Source: Halomonas stenophila
GTDB taxonomy: Bacteria; Pseudomonadota; Gammaproteobacteria; Pseudomonadales; Halomonadaceae
Length of the DNA stretch: 64,000 nucleotides
Assembly: GCF_014192275.1 (NCBI RefSeq)
Contig: NZ_JACHXR010000005.1
Span: forward strand, 1-64,000
Direction of reading: 5' to 3'
Part shown: piece by piece, positions 38,173-46,849 of the stretch
Numbering within the stretch: the first letter of the stretch is position 1
How the letters are laid out: each line of letters starts with the position of its first letter
Notes under the pieces: generated by a model
Seen by the model: the letters and a program-made list of their open reading frames with translations, nothing else
Databases searched by the model: none
What the model was told of the DNA's origin: nothing
Made by a program: the position numbers and the translations under genes

Positions 38173-39276
38173 ATGACCCATGCCAGCCAAGCTCAACGCG
38201 ACACCAAGCCGAATGCCAGCGGTGGCGGACTCGACCTGGGACGCCTGCTGCTCGAGGGCAGGGCGTTCTTCGCCCTGATCGCGATCATCCTCATCTTCTC
38301 GATCCTGTCGCCGGTCTACTTCTCGGCGAACAACTTCCTGACCATGTCGTCGCATGTGGCGATCTTCGGCCTGCTGTCCATCGGCATGCTGCTGGTGATC
38401 CTCACCGGCGGCATCGACCTGTCGGTGGGGTCCACGCTGGGGTTCGCGGGCGTCTTCGCCGGCTTCCTGATGCAGGGGGTGTCGTTCGAGGCCTTCGGCG
38501 TCGTGGTCTATCCGCCGGTGTGGGCGGTCGTCATCCTGACCTGCGCGCTGGGCGCCCTGGTCGGCGCCATCAACGGCGTGCTCATCGCCTGTTTCAAGGT
38601 GCCGGCGTTCGTCGCCACCCTGGGCATGCTCTACGTCGCCCGCGGCGTCGCCCTGCTGATGACCGATGGCCTCACCTTCAACAACCTCGGCGGCAGCCCG
38701 GAGCTTGGCAATACCGGCTTCGACTGGCTGGGCTTCAATCGGCTGTTCGGCGTACCGGTCGGCGTGCTGATCCTGGCGGCCGTGGCCATCGCCGCCATGC
38801 TGGCGCTGTCGCGCACCCCCTTCGGTCGCTGGGTGTATTCCACCGGCGGCAACGCCCGGGCGGCGGAGCTGTCCGGCGTGCCGGTCAAGCGCGTGCAGGT
38901 GTCGGTCTATGTGCTGTCGGGGATCTGCGCCGCCATCGCCGGCCTGGTGCTGTCGTCGCAGTTGACCTCGGCGGGGCCGACCGCGGGCACCACCTATGAG
39001 CTGACCGCCATCGCTGGCGTGGTCATCGGCGGGGCAGCGCTGACCGGCGGCCGCGGCAACGTGCGGGGTACCCTGCTCGGGGCCTTCGTGATCGGCTTCC
39101 TGTCCGACGGGCTGGTGATCATCGGCGTCTCGTCCTACTGGCAAACCGTGTTCACCGGGGCCGTCATCGTGCTCGCCGTGCTGCTCAACAGCATCCAGTA
39201 CAAGGGCCGCAAGAAGCCGCGCCCGGCGACTTCCGGCGGTCAGACGTCTTCCTCGCCACAGCGTGCCGCGGCCTGA
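38173..39276 (+). CDS. eryF: Sugar ABC transporter permease, RbsC/EryF-like
   Basis: A 367-residue permease of the BPD_transp_2 (RbsC) family with about nine or ten membrane helices. The typical core IGMLLVILTGGIDLSVGSTLGFAG, the short loop PAFVATLGMLYVARGVALL, and the ATPase-contact region GNARAAELSGVPVKRV are present. The start ATG at 38173 is the first after the ATPase stop and gives a sensible cytosolic N-terminus; the longer open frame is antisense-free shadow of eryE. The C-terminal tail is Pro/Ser/Gln-rich and variable. Confidence 0.9.
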   Translation: MTHASQAQRDTKPNASGGGLDLGRLLLEGRAFFALIAIILIFSILSPVYFSANNFLTMSSHVAIFGLLSIGMLLVILTGGIDLSVGSTLGFAGVFAGFLMQGVSFEAFGVVVYPPVWAVVILTCALGALVGAINGVLIACFKVPAFVATLGMLYVARGVALLMTDGLTFNNLGGSPELGNTGFDWLGFNRLFGVPVGVLILAAVAIAAMLALSRTPFGRWVYSTGGNARAAELSGVPVKRVQVSVYVLSGICAAIAGLVLSSQLTSAGPTAGTTYELTAIAGVVIGGAALTGGRGNVRGTLLGAFVIGFLSDGLVIIGVSSYWQTVFTGAVIVLAVLLNSIQYKGRKKPRPATSGGQTSSSPQRAAA

Positions 39277-39348
39277 CCGGCGCCAACCGCTGTCGCAAAC
39301 CCAGCCGATGCATCGGCATTACAACCACAACAGTAAGGAAGGTCCACC

Positions 39349-40308
39349 ATGTTCAAGACTGGAAAGCACCTGCTGATCGCCGCCCTCGCCGTAAGCGCGC
39401 CGCTCTTCGCCGGCGCCGCTGCGGCCCAGGACAAGGGGCTCATCTCGATCATCGTCAACGATAACTCCAACCCCTACTGGTTCACCGAGGGCAAGATCGC
39501 CCGGGAGACCGCCGAGGAGTTGGGCTACGAGGCCAACGTGAGTTCCCACAAGGGGGATACCAATACCGAGAGCCGCCAGATCGATACCGCTATCACCAAC
39601 CAGGCCGAGGCGATCATCCTCGACCCGGCCAACTCCGACGGCTCCATCGGCGCCGTGCGCAAGGCCGTCGACGCCGGGATCCCGGTGTTCATCGTCAACG
39701 CCGAGATCAACCAGCAGGGGCTGGCCGAGGCGCAACTGGTATCCAACAACGCCCAGGGAGCGGCCCTGGGCGCCCAGCAGTGGGTTGCGAGCGTCGGCGA
39801 AGGGGCAGGGTACGTCGAACTCAAGGGCGCGCCCTCCGACAACAACGCCGCGACGCGCTCGAACGGCTACCAGACCGTGCTCAGCCAGTACCCGACCCTG
39901 GAACGGGTCGGCGTGGACGTCGCCAACTGGGATCGCACCCAGGGCTACAACAAGATGCAGAGCCTGCTGCAGGCCAATCCCGACATCGACGGCGTGATCA
40001 GCGGGAACGACGAGATGGCGCTCGGCGCGATCGCCGCACTCAAGGAGGCGGGCAAGCTCGACGAGGTGGTCGTCGGTGGCTTCGATGGCTCACCCGATGC
40101 GATCGATGCGGTCAAGGCCGGCGAGATGGCCTACACGGTGCTGCAGCCGGTGGCCATCTTCTCCGAGCAGGCGGTACGCCTGGCGGACCAGTTCATTCGC
40201 ACCGGCGAGACCGGTCTCGGCAGCGAGAAGAAGCTCTTCGACTGCATGCTGGTCACCTCGGACAACGTGGATCGCTACACCGCGCCCTTCGTACTCGCGC
40301 AGCAGTAG
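39349..40308 (+). CDS. eryG: Periplasmic sugar/polyol-binding protein, EryG-like
   Basis: A 319-residue type I periplasmic binding protein (RbsB family). A signal peptide (LLIAALAVSAPLFAGAAAAQ) precedes the mature start DKGLISIIVNDNSNPYWFTEG. Ligand-side motifs include AIILDPANSDGSIGAVRKAVDAGIPVF, EGAGYVELKG, SGNDEMALGAIAALKEAG and the late Cys in KKLFDCMLVTSDNVD. It should capture the polyol for the EryE/EryF importer. AGGAAGG precedes the start. It ends the plus-strand operon; two hairpins follow. Confidence 0.9.
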   Translation: MFKTGKHLLIAALAVSAPLFAGAAAAQDKGLISIIVNDNSNPYWFTEGKIARETAEELGYEANVSSHKGDTNTESRQIDTAITNQAEAIILDPANSDGSIGAVRKAVDAGIPVFIVNAEINQQGLAEAQLVSNNAQGAALGAQQWVASVGEGAGYVELKGAPSDNNAATRSNGYQTVLSQYPTLERVGVDVANWDRTQGYNKMQSLLQANPDIDGVISGNDEMALGAIAALKEAGKLDEVVVGGFDGSPDAIDAVKAGEMAYTVLQPVAIFSEQAVRLADQFIRTGETGLGSEKKLFDCMLVTSDNVDRYTAPFVLAQQ

Positions 40309-40317
40309 CCTACCCCT

Positions 40318-40379
40318 GGAGGCGGCCATTTCCGCCTCCGCGGTTCCTTCCCTCCGTGCCGCCGGGTCCGCCCGGCGGC
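40318..40379 (+). terminator. Tandem hairpins ending the transporter operon
   Basis: Two perfect stems follow the binding-protein stop: GGAGGCGG/CCGCCTCC with a CCATTT loop (40318-40339) and GCCGCCGGG/CCCGGCGGC with a TCCG loop (40358-40379). Neither has a T-run. They separate the operon from the convergent lumazine synthase gene; the rest of 40309-40505 shows no gene. Confidence 0.55.
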
Positions 40380-40505
40380 GCTTGCGTGTCCAGGGGGCTC
40401 CACCCCGTGATCTCGAATCCTGTCCCGGCGATGCCTATGAAGCGACACTGCCCGGCGCGGGGCCGGGCAGTGTCGTGGGGGAGTTCAGAAGGCACGGGGC
40501 GTGCG

Positions 40506-40985
40506 TCAGCCGGCCAGTCGCCGGGCCCGGCGGTGGTTCTCCAGCGTCATGGCGCAGGCATCGGCGGCCTCGCGTCCCTTGATCACGAAGTGCTCGTGGA
40601 AGAACGCCGTGTGGGTGGCGTGCTCGTGGAAATGGTGCGGGGTGAGCACCACCGACAGCACCGGCACCTCGGTGTCGAGCTGGACCCGCATCATGCCGTC
40701 GATCACCGCCTGGGCAACGAAGTCGTGGCGGTAGATGCCGCCATCGACCACGAAGCCGGCGGCGACGATGGCGGCATAGCGGCCACTGTTGGCCAGCAGC
40801 TTGGCCTGCAGGGGGATCTCGTAGGCGCCGGCGACGCTGAAGACCTCGATCCGATCGGCGTCGATGCCGTGCCTCTCGGCGAGGGTGGTCGTGAACGCCT
40901 CGCGGGCCTGGCCGACGATATCGTTGTGCCAGCTGGCCTGGATGAAGGCGATGCGGGGGGCGTGACTGGGGGTGGACTGATTCAT
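40506..40985 (-). CDS. ribH2: 6,7-dimethyl-8-ribityllumazine synthase, type II
   Basis: Penultimate enzyme of riboflavin synthesis: it condenses 3,4-dihydroxy-2-butanone 4-phosphate with the ribitylaminouracil to lumazine. The 159-residue protein is of the type II (Brucella RibH2, decameric) class: RIAFIQASWHNDIVGQAREAF, EVFSVAGAYEIPLQAKLLA, FVVDGGIYRHDFVAQAVIDGM and LTPHHFHEH are nearly those of the Brucella enzyme. The ATG at 40985 (with GAGGAAAA upstream) is used; the extension of 27 codons lies inside the riboswitch platform. An FMN riboswitch precedes it on the same strand, so it is repressed when FMN is plentiful. No other rib gene is nearby. Confidence 0.95.
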   Translation of the reverse strand: MNQSTPSHAPRIAFIQASWHNDIVGQAREAFTTTLAERHGIDADRIEVFSVAGAYEIPLQAKLLANSGRYAAIVAAGFVVDGGIYRHDFVAQAVIDGMMRVQLDTEVPVLSVVLTPHHFHEHATHTAFFHEHFVIKGREAADACAMTLENHRRARRLAG

Positions 40986-41062
40986 GGTTTTCCTCGTTGA
41001 TATCACCAGAATCAGGGCATGCGGGATCGACCGCCAGGCGCCACCGGCACCCGTCGATCGAG

Positions 41063-41236
41063 CCATTCTCTTCCATCCGGACTATCACCGTCGGCTTCGG
41101 AATCACACCGAATCTGCTGACCCCGGTCGTGACCGCGTCGGTGGGGAACCGCACGCCGGCCGTCACGGGCGCTCGCGGGCTGAGGCCAAAGAGCCATTAC
41201 CGCCGGTGGGGACTTTCACCCCGCCCTGAGAACAAT
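41063..41236 (-). promoter_or_regulatory. FMN riboswitch (RFN element) of ribH2
   Basis: Read on the minus strand, the conserved RFN blocks appear in order: TTCTCAGGGCGGGGTGAAAG, TCCCCACCGGCGGTAA, an AGCCCGCGAGCG arm, GGTCAGCAGATTCGGTG, TGATTCCGAAGCCGACGGT and ATAGTCCGGATGGAAGAGAA, the last closing helix P1 with the first. An inverted repeat GATCGAC/GTCGATC just downstream (41028-41061) can serve as the expression platform before ribH2. A TACAAT -10-like hexamer lies at 41279-41284. Binding of FMN should turn off ribH2. Confidence 0.95.
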
Positions 41237-41285
41237 GACCGCGGCCGGGCGCCTGAGGTGCCTGGCCACGGTCGGAACATTGTAT

Positions 41286-41305
41286 GCGGCGCCATCAGGC
41301 GCCGC
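41286..41305 (-). terminator. Hairpin after the transketolase gene
   Basis: GCGGCGCC-ATCA-GGCGCCGC is a perfect 8-bp stem with a 4-nt loop, 59 nt beyond the transketolase stop on the minus strand and just upstream of the ribH2 promoter region. There is no T-run. It probably insulates ribH2 from read-through. Confidence 0.5.
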
Positions 41306-41363
41306 CAGACTCTTCGCTGTTGGCATCGAGGATTCGGCGTCGGCCGGACCCTCGCTGTCGTTA

Positions 41364-43391
41364 TCAGGCGGCTCGCCGGGTCAGCAGCCGCTCGGTCGCG
41401 ACGATGACGTTGTCGACGCCGAAGCCGAAGTGCCTGAACAGGTCTTCCGCCTTGCCGGACTCACCGAAGCGGTCCATGCCGATCACCTCGCCGTCCAGGC
41501 CCACGTACTTGTACCAGCCGTCACGATGGCCGGCTTCGACGGCGACCCGCGCGGTGACCCCCGCCGGCAGTACCGACTGGCGATAGGCGGCGTCCTGAGC
41601 ATCGAAGGTGTCGCAGGAGGGCATGGAGACCACCCGGACCGCCCGGCCCCGGGCCTCGAGTTCGGTGGCGGCGTCCATGGCCAGGCCGACCTCGGCACCG
41701 GTGGCGATCAGGATCGCCTCGGGGGTGTCCTCGCAATCCTTGAGCACGTAGCCGCCGCGCTCGATATTGGCCACCTGATGCTGGTCGCGGGGCTGGTGGG
41801 CCAGCGCCTGGCGCGACAGTACCAGCGCGGTGGGGCCGGCGTGGCGCTTGAGCGCGACGTGCCAGGCGGCGGCGGTCTCCACCGCGTCGCAGGGCCGCCA
41901 GGTGGAGAGGTTGGGCGTGGAGCGCAGGGTGGCCAGCTGTTCCACCGGCTGGTGAGTGGGGCCATCCTCGCCCAGGCCGATGGAGTCGTGGGTAAACACG
42001 TGGATCGCCCGCAAGCCCATCAGCGCCGCCATGCGCACGGCGTTGCGCATGTACTCCATGAAGATCAGGAAGGTGGCGCCATAGGGGATGAAGCCGCCGT
42101 GCAGCGCGATGCCGTTGATGATCGCGCCCATGCCGAACTCGCGCACCCCGTAGTGCAGGTAGTTGCCGTCTGGGGAGCCCTCAGCGGGGTGGGTGGAAGA
42201 GCCGGCGCTGATCGCCTGGGCGCCGTCCCAGACGGTCAGGTTGGACGGGGCCAGGTCGGCGCTGCCGCCGAGCAGCTCCGGGAGCTGCAGGCCGAGCTCG
42301 TTGAGGCAGTTGAGCGACGCCTTGCGGCTGGCGAGAGTTTCGCCCTTGGCCTGGGCCTGCTCGATCAGCGCCTCGCTGGTCAGCTCGGCGGGCAGCTCGC
42401 CCTTCTGGCGACGCAGGAACTCGCGGGCCAGCTCGGGGTAGGCCGCGGCGTAGCGGTCGAAGCGGGTCTTCCAGTCGGCCTCGCGCGCGGCGCCGCGCTC
42501 GCGGGCGTCCCAGCTCCGGTAGATGGCCTCGGGGATATGGAAGGGGGCGTGCGGCCAGTTCAGACGCTCACGGGCCGCGGCGACCTCGTCCTCGCCCAGC
42601 GCCGCGCCGTGGCATTCCTCCTTGCCCTGCTTGTTGGGCGCGCCGAAGCCGATGATGGTCTTGCAGATGATCAGGCTGGGCCTGTCGTCGTGGCTGCGGG
42701 CCAGCTCGATGGCGGCCTTGACCTCGTCGGGCTTGTGGCCGTCGACGCCGGGCACCACGTGCCAGCCGTAGGCCTCGAAGCGCTTGGCGGTGTCGTCGGT
42801 GAACCAGCCCTCGACCTCGCCGTCGATGGAGATGCCGTTGTCGTCGTAGAAGGCGATCAGCTTGCCCAGCCCCTGGGTGCCGGCCAGCGAGCACACCTCG
42901 TGGGAGATGCCCTCCATCAGGCAGCCGTCACCCAGGAAGCAGTAGGTGTGGTGGTCGACGATGGCGTGGCCGGGGCGGTTGAACCGGGCGGCCAGGGTGC
43001 GCTCGGCCAGCGCCATGCCCACGGCGTTGGCCAGGCCCTGGCCCAACGGGCCGGTGGTGGTCTCCACCCCCGGCGTGTAGCCCAGCTCGGGGTGGCCCGG
43101 GGTGCGCGAGTGCAGCTGGCGGAAGTGCTGCAGGTCCTGAAGGCCCAGGTCGTAGCCGGTCAGGTGGAGCAGGGAATAGAGCAGCATGGAGCCGTGGCCG
43201 TTGGACAGCACGAAGCGGTCGCGGTCGGCCCAGTGGGGGTTGGCCGGGTTGTGCTCGAGGAAGTCGTTCCACAGCACCTCGGCGATGTCGGCCATGCCCA
43301 TGGGGGCACCGGGATGGCCGGACTTGGCCTTCTGGACGGCATCCATGGACAGGGCGCGGATGGCATTGGCCAGTTCGAAACGGGTCGGCAT
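41364..43391 (-). CDS. tkt: Transketolase
   Basis: Thiamine-diphosphate enzyme that moves two-carbon ketol units between sugar phosphates. The 675-residue length is normal. Visible motifs: [37 protein letters not shown], the ThDP/metal-binding [18 protein letters not shown], and the transketolase signature region [18 protein letters not shown]. It lies directly after the transaldolase gene (16 nt apart) on the minus strand. In this cluster the pair would consume D-erythrose 4-phosphate, the end product of tetritol breakdown, so it is likely a pathway-dedicated paralogue; a housekeeping role cannot be excluded. Confidence 0.95.
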   Translation of the reverse strand: MPTRFELANAIRALSMDAVQKAKSGHPGAPMGMADIAEVLWNDFLEHNPANPHWADRDRFVLSNGHGSMLLYSLLHLTGYDLGLQDLQHFRQLHSRTPGHPELGYTPGVETTTGPLGQGLANAVGMALAERTLAARFNRPGHAIVDHHTYCFLGDGCLMEGISHEVCSLAGTQGLGKLIAFYDDNGISIDGEVEGWFTDDTAKRFEAYGWHVVPGVDGHKPDEVKAAIELARSHDDRPSLIICKTIIGFGAPNKQGKEECHGAALGEDEVAAARERLNWPHAPFHIPEAIYRSWDARERGAAREADWKTRFDRYAAAYPELAREFLRRQKGELPAELTSEALIEQAQAKGETLASRKASLNCLNELGLQLPELLGGSADLAPSNLTVWDGAQAISAGSSTHPAEGSPDGNYLHYGVREFGMGAIINGIALHGGFIPYGATFLIFMEYMRNAVRMAALMGLRAIHVFTHDSIGLGEDGPTHQPVEQLATLRSTPNLSTWRPCDAVETAAAWHVALKRHAGPTALVLSRQALAHQPRDQHQVANIERGGYVLKDCEDTPEAILIATGAEVGLAMDAATELEARGRAVRVVSMPSCDTFDAQDAAYRQSVLPAGVTARVAVEAGHRDGWYKYVGLDGEVIGMDRFGESGKAEDLFRHFGFGVDNVIVATERLLTRRAA

Positions 43392-43407
43392 GACGGCATT
43401 CCTGTGG

Positions 43408-44367
43408 TCAGTGGGCGGCGAGACGCTCGGCGATCAGGCGCTCGAGGTGTGCCTGATCCTCGGCGAAGCGGCGGATGCCCTCGGCCAGCTTGTCGTTGGC
43501 CATGGCGTCCTGGTTGTGGCCCCAGCGGAACGCGGGCTCGCCGAGCGGCGCCGGGCGCTGGGCACGGCCGTCTTGTATCTCGACCCCACGCGCCACTTCC
43601 CCCTCGTTGGCAGCCAGCTCCTCGAGCAACGCCGGCGAGATGGTCAGCCGGGGGCAGCCGGCCAGCGCCAGCACCTGGCCGGTGTTGCGGAAGCTGGCCC
43701 CCATCACCACGGTGTTGAAGCCGCCTTGGCTGACCCGCTGGCAGACGCTCCGCACGAACTGCACGCCGGGGTCGGTCTCGGGAGTGAAGTCCTGGCCGGT
43801 CGCCTGCGTGTACCAGTCGGTGACCCGGCCGACGAATGGCGAGACCAGAAAGACGCCGGCATCGAAGCAGGCCTGGGCCTGGGCCTCGCTGAACAGCAGG
43901 GTCAGGTTGCAGTTGATGCCTTCCTTCTCCAGCACCTCGGCGGCGCGGATGCCCTCCCAGGTGGAGGCCAGCTTGATCAGCACGCGTTCCCGCGACACGC
44001 CGCGCCGCTCGTACAGCTCGACCAGCTCGTGGGCCTTGCGGATGCTGGCCTGGGTGTCGAAGGACAGCCTGGCGGCCACCTCGGTGGAGACCCGGCCGGG
44101 CACCACCTGGGCGATCTCGCTGCCCATGGCCACGGCGAGGCGGTCTACGGCCTGTTCGGACTGGGCCTGGCGATCGCCGCCCTCGGCCTGGATCGCCGCC
44201 AGCTCTTCATCGATCAGCGGCTGGTAGTCGGGCAGTTCGAAGGCCTTGAGGATCAACGAGGGATTGGTAGTGGCGTCCTGGGGCTGGTAGCGCCGGATGG
44301 CAGTCAGGTCGCCGGTGTCGGCGACCACCAGGGAGAGCTGCTTGAGCGCGTCGAGTCGAGTCGACAT
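43408..44367 (-). CDS. tal: Transaldolase, TalB type
   Basis: A 319-residue class I transaldolase, which exchanges dihydroxyacetone units between fructose 6-phosphate and erythrose 4-phosphate. Motifs: [17 protein letters not shown], the Schiff-base lysine in [40 protein letters not shown] and the C-terminal [17 protein letters not shown]. The ATG at 44367 has AGGAGG 6-7 nt upstream; the 47 extra codons of the open frame lie in AT-rich promoter DNA and are not coding. It is the first gene of a tal-tkt operon, divergent from rpiB. Confidence 0.95.
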   Translation of the reverse strand: MSTRLDALKQLSLVVADTGDLTAIRRYQPQDATTNPSLILKAFELPDYQPLIDEELAAIQAEGGDRQAQSEQAVDRLAVAMGSEIAQVVPGRVSTEVAARLSFDTQASIRKAHELVELYERRGVSRERVLIKLASTWEGIRAAEVLEKEGINCNLTLLFSEAQAQACFDAGVFLVSPFVGRVTDWYTQATGQDFTPETDPGVQFVRSVCQRVSQGGFNTVVMGASFRNTGQVLALAGCPRLTISPALLEELAANEGEVARGVEIQDGRAQRPAPLGEPAFRWGHNQDAMANDKLAEGIRRFAEDQAHLERLIAERLAAH

Positions 44368-44475
44368 GGGTACCTCCTGGGGCGTTGTCGTTTGGTGCTG
44401 GTTTGTATTTGATCTTATTGCGTTCAAATGATTGGGGTTGGTTGGGGGTGTGTCAAGCTTGTGTTGCGTTACAGG

Positions 44476-44543
44476 ATACGACATTGGTCGTATGAATAGA
44501 GGGAACACTCCCAGGGTATTTAAGTTAATTTATTGAAATAAAT
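44476..44543. promoter_or_regulatory. Dyads in the tal/rpiB divergent promoter region
   Basis: The 341-nt gap 44368-44708 is distinctly AT-rich and has no gene. It holds a perfect 18-nt palindrome-like dyad ATACGAC-ATTG-GTCGTAT (44476-44493) and a second one ATTTATT-GA-AATAAAT (44528-44543). The half-site TCGTATGA recurs at about 44595 and TCGTATGG occurs upstream of the second SorC gene (about 46802). These look like binding sites for a regulator of the divergent genes. Confidence 0.55.
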
Positions 44544-44610
44544 GGTTTATACGAGTGGTGATAGGGTGTGACGCTGAAGGAGTGGTGGTGCTGTTCGTAT
44601 GATCTCTGTC

Positions 44611-44638
44611 TTTACAAATGTTTGGCTGGTGTTATTTT
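44611..44638 (+). promoter_or_regulatory. Candidate promoter of rpiB
   Basis: TTTACA (44611-44616), 16 nt, TATTTT (44633-44638) resembles a sigma-70 promoter and lies 70 nt before the rpiB start. Confidence 0.4.
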
Positions 44639-44708
44639 GAATCCCAGGTCCTGGTCGGCGAGGCAAGCGGCCGGGTCATGATTTCCCATCCATAGAGAGG
44701 TAACCGCC

Positions 44709-45188
44709 ATGTCCTGCAACGACACCCCCCTGCGGATCGCCATCGGTGGTGATGAGGCCGCCTTCCAGCTCAAGGAGGTGCTGATCGAGCATCTGGGATC
44801 GCTGGAATATGTCGTGGAAGACTTCGGCACCTACAATGCCGAGCCGATCCTGTATCCCGATGTGGCGGTCGCGGTGGCCCAGGCGATCGGCGAGGGACGC
44901 TTCGATCGCGGTATCCTGGTGTGCGGCACTGGCATCGGCGTGGCGATCGCCGCCAACAAGGTGCCGGGCATTCGCGCCGCCCAGGCTCACGACACCTATT
45001 CCGCCGCCAAGGCCAGAACCAGCAACGATGCCCAGATCGTCACCCTGGGGGCGCGCGTGGTGGGGCCGGAGCTGGCCAAGAGCATCGTCGAGGCCTTCCT
45101 GGCCAGCGACTTCCCCGGTGGTCCCTCGGCCGCCAAGCTGGCACGCATCCGCGACTACGAGAGCGGTCTGGAGCGTCCCCGGCTGTGA
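44709..45188 (+). CDS. eryI: RpiB-type isomerase, EryI-like
   Basis: A 159-residue RpiB/LacAB-family isomerase. The catalytic cysteine is Cys72 in GILVCGTGIGVAIAANK; the phosphate site residues follow in GIRAAQAHDTYSAAKARTSNDAQIVTLG. In erythritol-using rhizobia and Brucella the RpiB homologue EryI makes D-erythrose 4-phosphate from a tetrulose phosphate, and its presence here beside tal and tkt fits that role better than ribose 5-phosphate isomerisation. AGAGAGG precedes the ATG. It is divergent from tal and probably leads a transcript through the MFS and SorC genes. Confidence 0.85.
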   Translation: MSCNDTPLRIAIGGDEAAFQLKEVLIEHLGSLEYVVEDFGTYNAEPILYPDVAVAVAQAIGEGRFDRGILVCGTGIGVAIAANKVPGIRAAQAHDTYSAAKARTSNDAQIVTLGARVVGPELAKSIVEAFLASDFPGGPSAAKLARIRDYESGLERPRL

Positions 45189-45325
45189 GCGGGTCATGGG
45201 GTGCCGTCAACGACAGCAAGCAGCTCACCAGCGCTTTGACATGGCACGAGCGTGATGGGCGCAGTCGGCAACAGGAGCCGCCAGCCAGCCGGCGCCCATG
45301 ATTCCAACAACAGAGTCAAAGTCCC

Positions 45326-45373
45326 GGCATGTCCCGTCAGGTGACACGGTCGCCACCGACCCGAGGACATGCC
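45326..45373. repeat. Inverted repeat between rpiB and the MFS gene
   Basis: GGCATGTCC (45326-45334) and GGACATGCC (45365-45373) form a perfect 9-bp inverted repeat spaced by 30 nt, ending 19 nt before the permease start. It could be a mRNA stem or a split operator. The rest of 45189-45392 shows no gene. Confidence 0.35.
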
Positions 45374-45392
45374 CGGCCGCGAGGAAAACAAC

Positions 45393-46694
45393 ATGAGTAG
45401 CACGGCCATCGCATATGTCGCGCGGGAGTCCGTCTTCGACCGGCTCGGCATCCCGCATGCCCTGCGCTGGGGGTTCCTGGGCGTTCTGATGTTCATGACC
45501 GGCAACGGCGTGGAGTCGAACTTCATCGCGCCGCACATGCAGCAGGCGCTCGGGGCCTCGGGGGCCGGCCTGGTGCCCACCATCATCACCATGTATGGCG
45601 TGGCGGTGATCATCGCCTCCTATCTCTCCGGCACGCTGGCGGACCTGTTCGGCCCGCGGCGCGTGATGCTGCTGGGCTTCCTGGTCTGGATCGCCTTCGA
45701 GCTGCTGTTCCTGGTCGCACTCACCGTCGAGTCGCTGGCGCTGGTGTTCATCGCCTATTGCTTTCGCGGGTTCGGCTTCCCGCTGTTCGCCTTCGGCTTC
45801 CTGGTGTGGGTCAACGCCATCGTGCCGCGCCAGCGCAACGGTGCCGCCGTCGGCTGGTTCTACGTGATGTTCACCGGCGGCCTGCCGACCCTCGGCACCC
45901 TGTTCGCCTACTTCTCGATCCCCGCCTTCGGCGATGACTTCCTCGGCGAGCGCAGCACCCTGTGGGCCTCGATGGTGCTGGTGACCCTGGGCTTCCTGCT
46001 GGTGTGGCTGGGGGTGCGCGAGCCCACCGGGCGTCGCCGCCTGGCGCCGGCGCACGAGAGCGCAGGACGGGTGATGGCCAGCGGCCTGAGCCTGACGGCG
46101 CGCAATCCGCGTGTGTTGATGGGCTTTCTGGTGCGACTGATCAATACCGCGCCGGTATTCGGCATGTTCATCATCATGCCGGCGGTGATCGCCGATGAGC
46201 TCGGCTGGGGGCAGTCGCGCTGGCTGATGATGACGGTGATCGTCTACGCCGGGAACATCCTGTTCAATGCCGCCTTCGGCGCCCTGGGCGACAAATGGGG
46301 CTGGCAGCGCACGGTGCGCTGGTTCGGCGTGGTCGGCTCGGCGCTGGGGCTGCTGGCCTGGTGGTACGTGCCGCACCTGGTGCCGGCGGGCTCCGAGTGG
46401 GGCTACTACCTGTCGGTGGCGGCGGGCACGCTCTTCGGCATCCTGCTGGCCGGGTTCGTGCCCATGGGCGCGATCATGCCGGCGCTGGTGCCCGATCACA
46501 AGGGGGCGGCCATGGCCATGTACACCACCGCCGCCGGCGGGGCCGCCTTCCTCGGCGCCGCCGTGGTGGCCCTGGTGCAGCCCTGGGGCGGCAATGCCGG
46601 TGTGGTCTGGGCCTTCGTGGCGCTCTATGGTGCGGCCTTCGTGATGCTGTCCTGGCTGCGCGTGTCGCAGGATGGTGAAGCGGCGATGGGCTGA
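45393..46694 (+). CDS. MFS polyol permease, RbtT/DalT-like
   Basis: A 433-residue, 12-helix major facilitator protein. Several stretches match the ribitol/arabinitol permeases RbtT and DalT of Klebsiella (polyol permease family): VLMFMTGNGVESNFIAPHM near the first helix, CFRGFGFPLFAFGFLVWVN in the middle, VRLINTAPVFGMFIIMPAV opening the second half and VPDHKGAAMAMYTTAAGG late. It should import a sugar alcohol by proton symport, giving the locus a second uptake route besides the ABC system. The ATG at 45393 has GAGGAAAA upstream; the ATG at 45369 adds eight residues. Confidence 0.85.
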   Translation: MSSTAIAYVARESVFDRLGIPHALRWGFLGVLMFMTGNGVESNFIAPHMQQALGASGAGLVPTIITMYGVAVIIASYLSGTLADLFGPRRVMLLGFLVWIAFELLFLVALTVESLALVFIAYCFRGFGFPLFAFGFLVWVNAIVPRQRNGAAVGWFYVMFTGGLPTLGTLFAYFSIPAFGDDFLGERSTLWASMVLVTLGFLLVWLGVREPTGRRRLAPAHESAGRVMASGLSLTARNPRVLMGFLVRLINTAPVFGMFIIMPAVIADELGWGQSRWLMMTVIVYAGNILFNAAFGALGDKWGWQRTVRWFGVVGSALGLLAWWYVPHLVPAGSEWGYYLSVAAGTLFGILLAGFVPMGAIMPALVPDHKGAAMAMYTTAAGGAAFLGAAVVALVQPWGGNAGVVWAFVALYGAAFVMLSWLRVSQDGEAAMG

Positions 46695-46849
46695 TGCCGT
46701 CATCGGTGCGGCGCAGCGTCGGCAGGGTGGATCCCCTGCGGCACGGCGTGGTCCGCCGTCATGTGCGGCGGGGCTCGGGGCAGGCGGCGGTCGATGTGCT
46801 ATCGTATGGCGCCTTTCGCCACGACATTCGACCATCAGGGACGCGCGCG

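Noticed and set aside
35924..38173. 749-codon antisense frame over DUF2291 and eryE
   Set aside because: Antisense of two well-supported genes; composition is typical of a GC-rich shadow frame.
45225..46835. 536-codon antisense frame over the MFS gene
   Set aside because: The plus strand encodes a clear 12-helix permease; the antisense product is His/Gln/Arg-rich without pattern.
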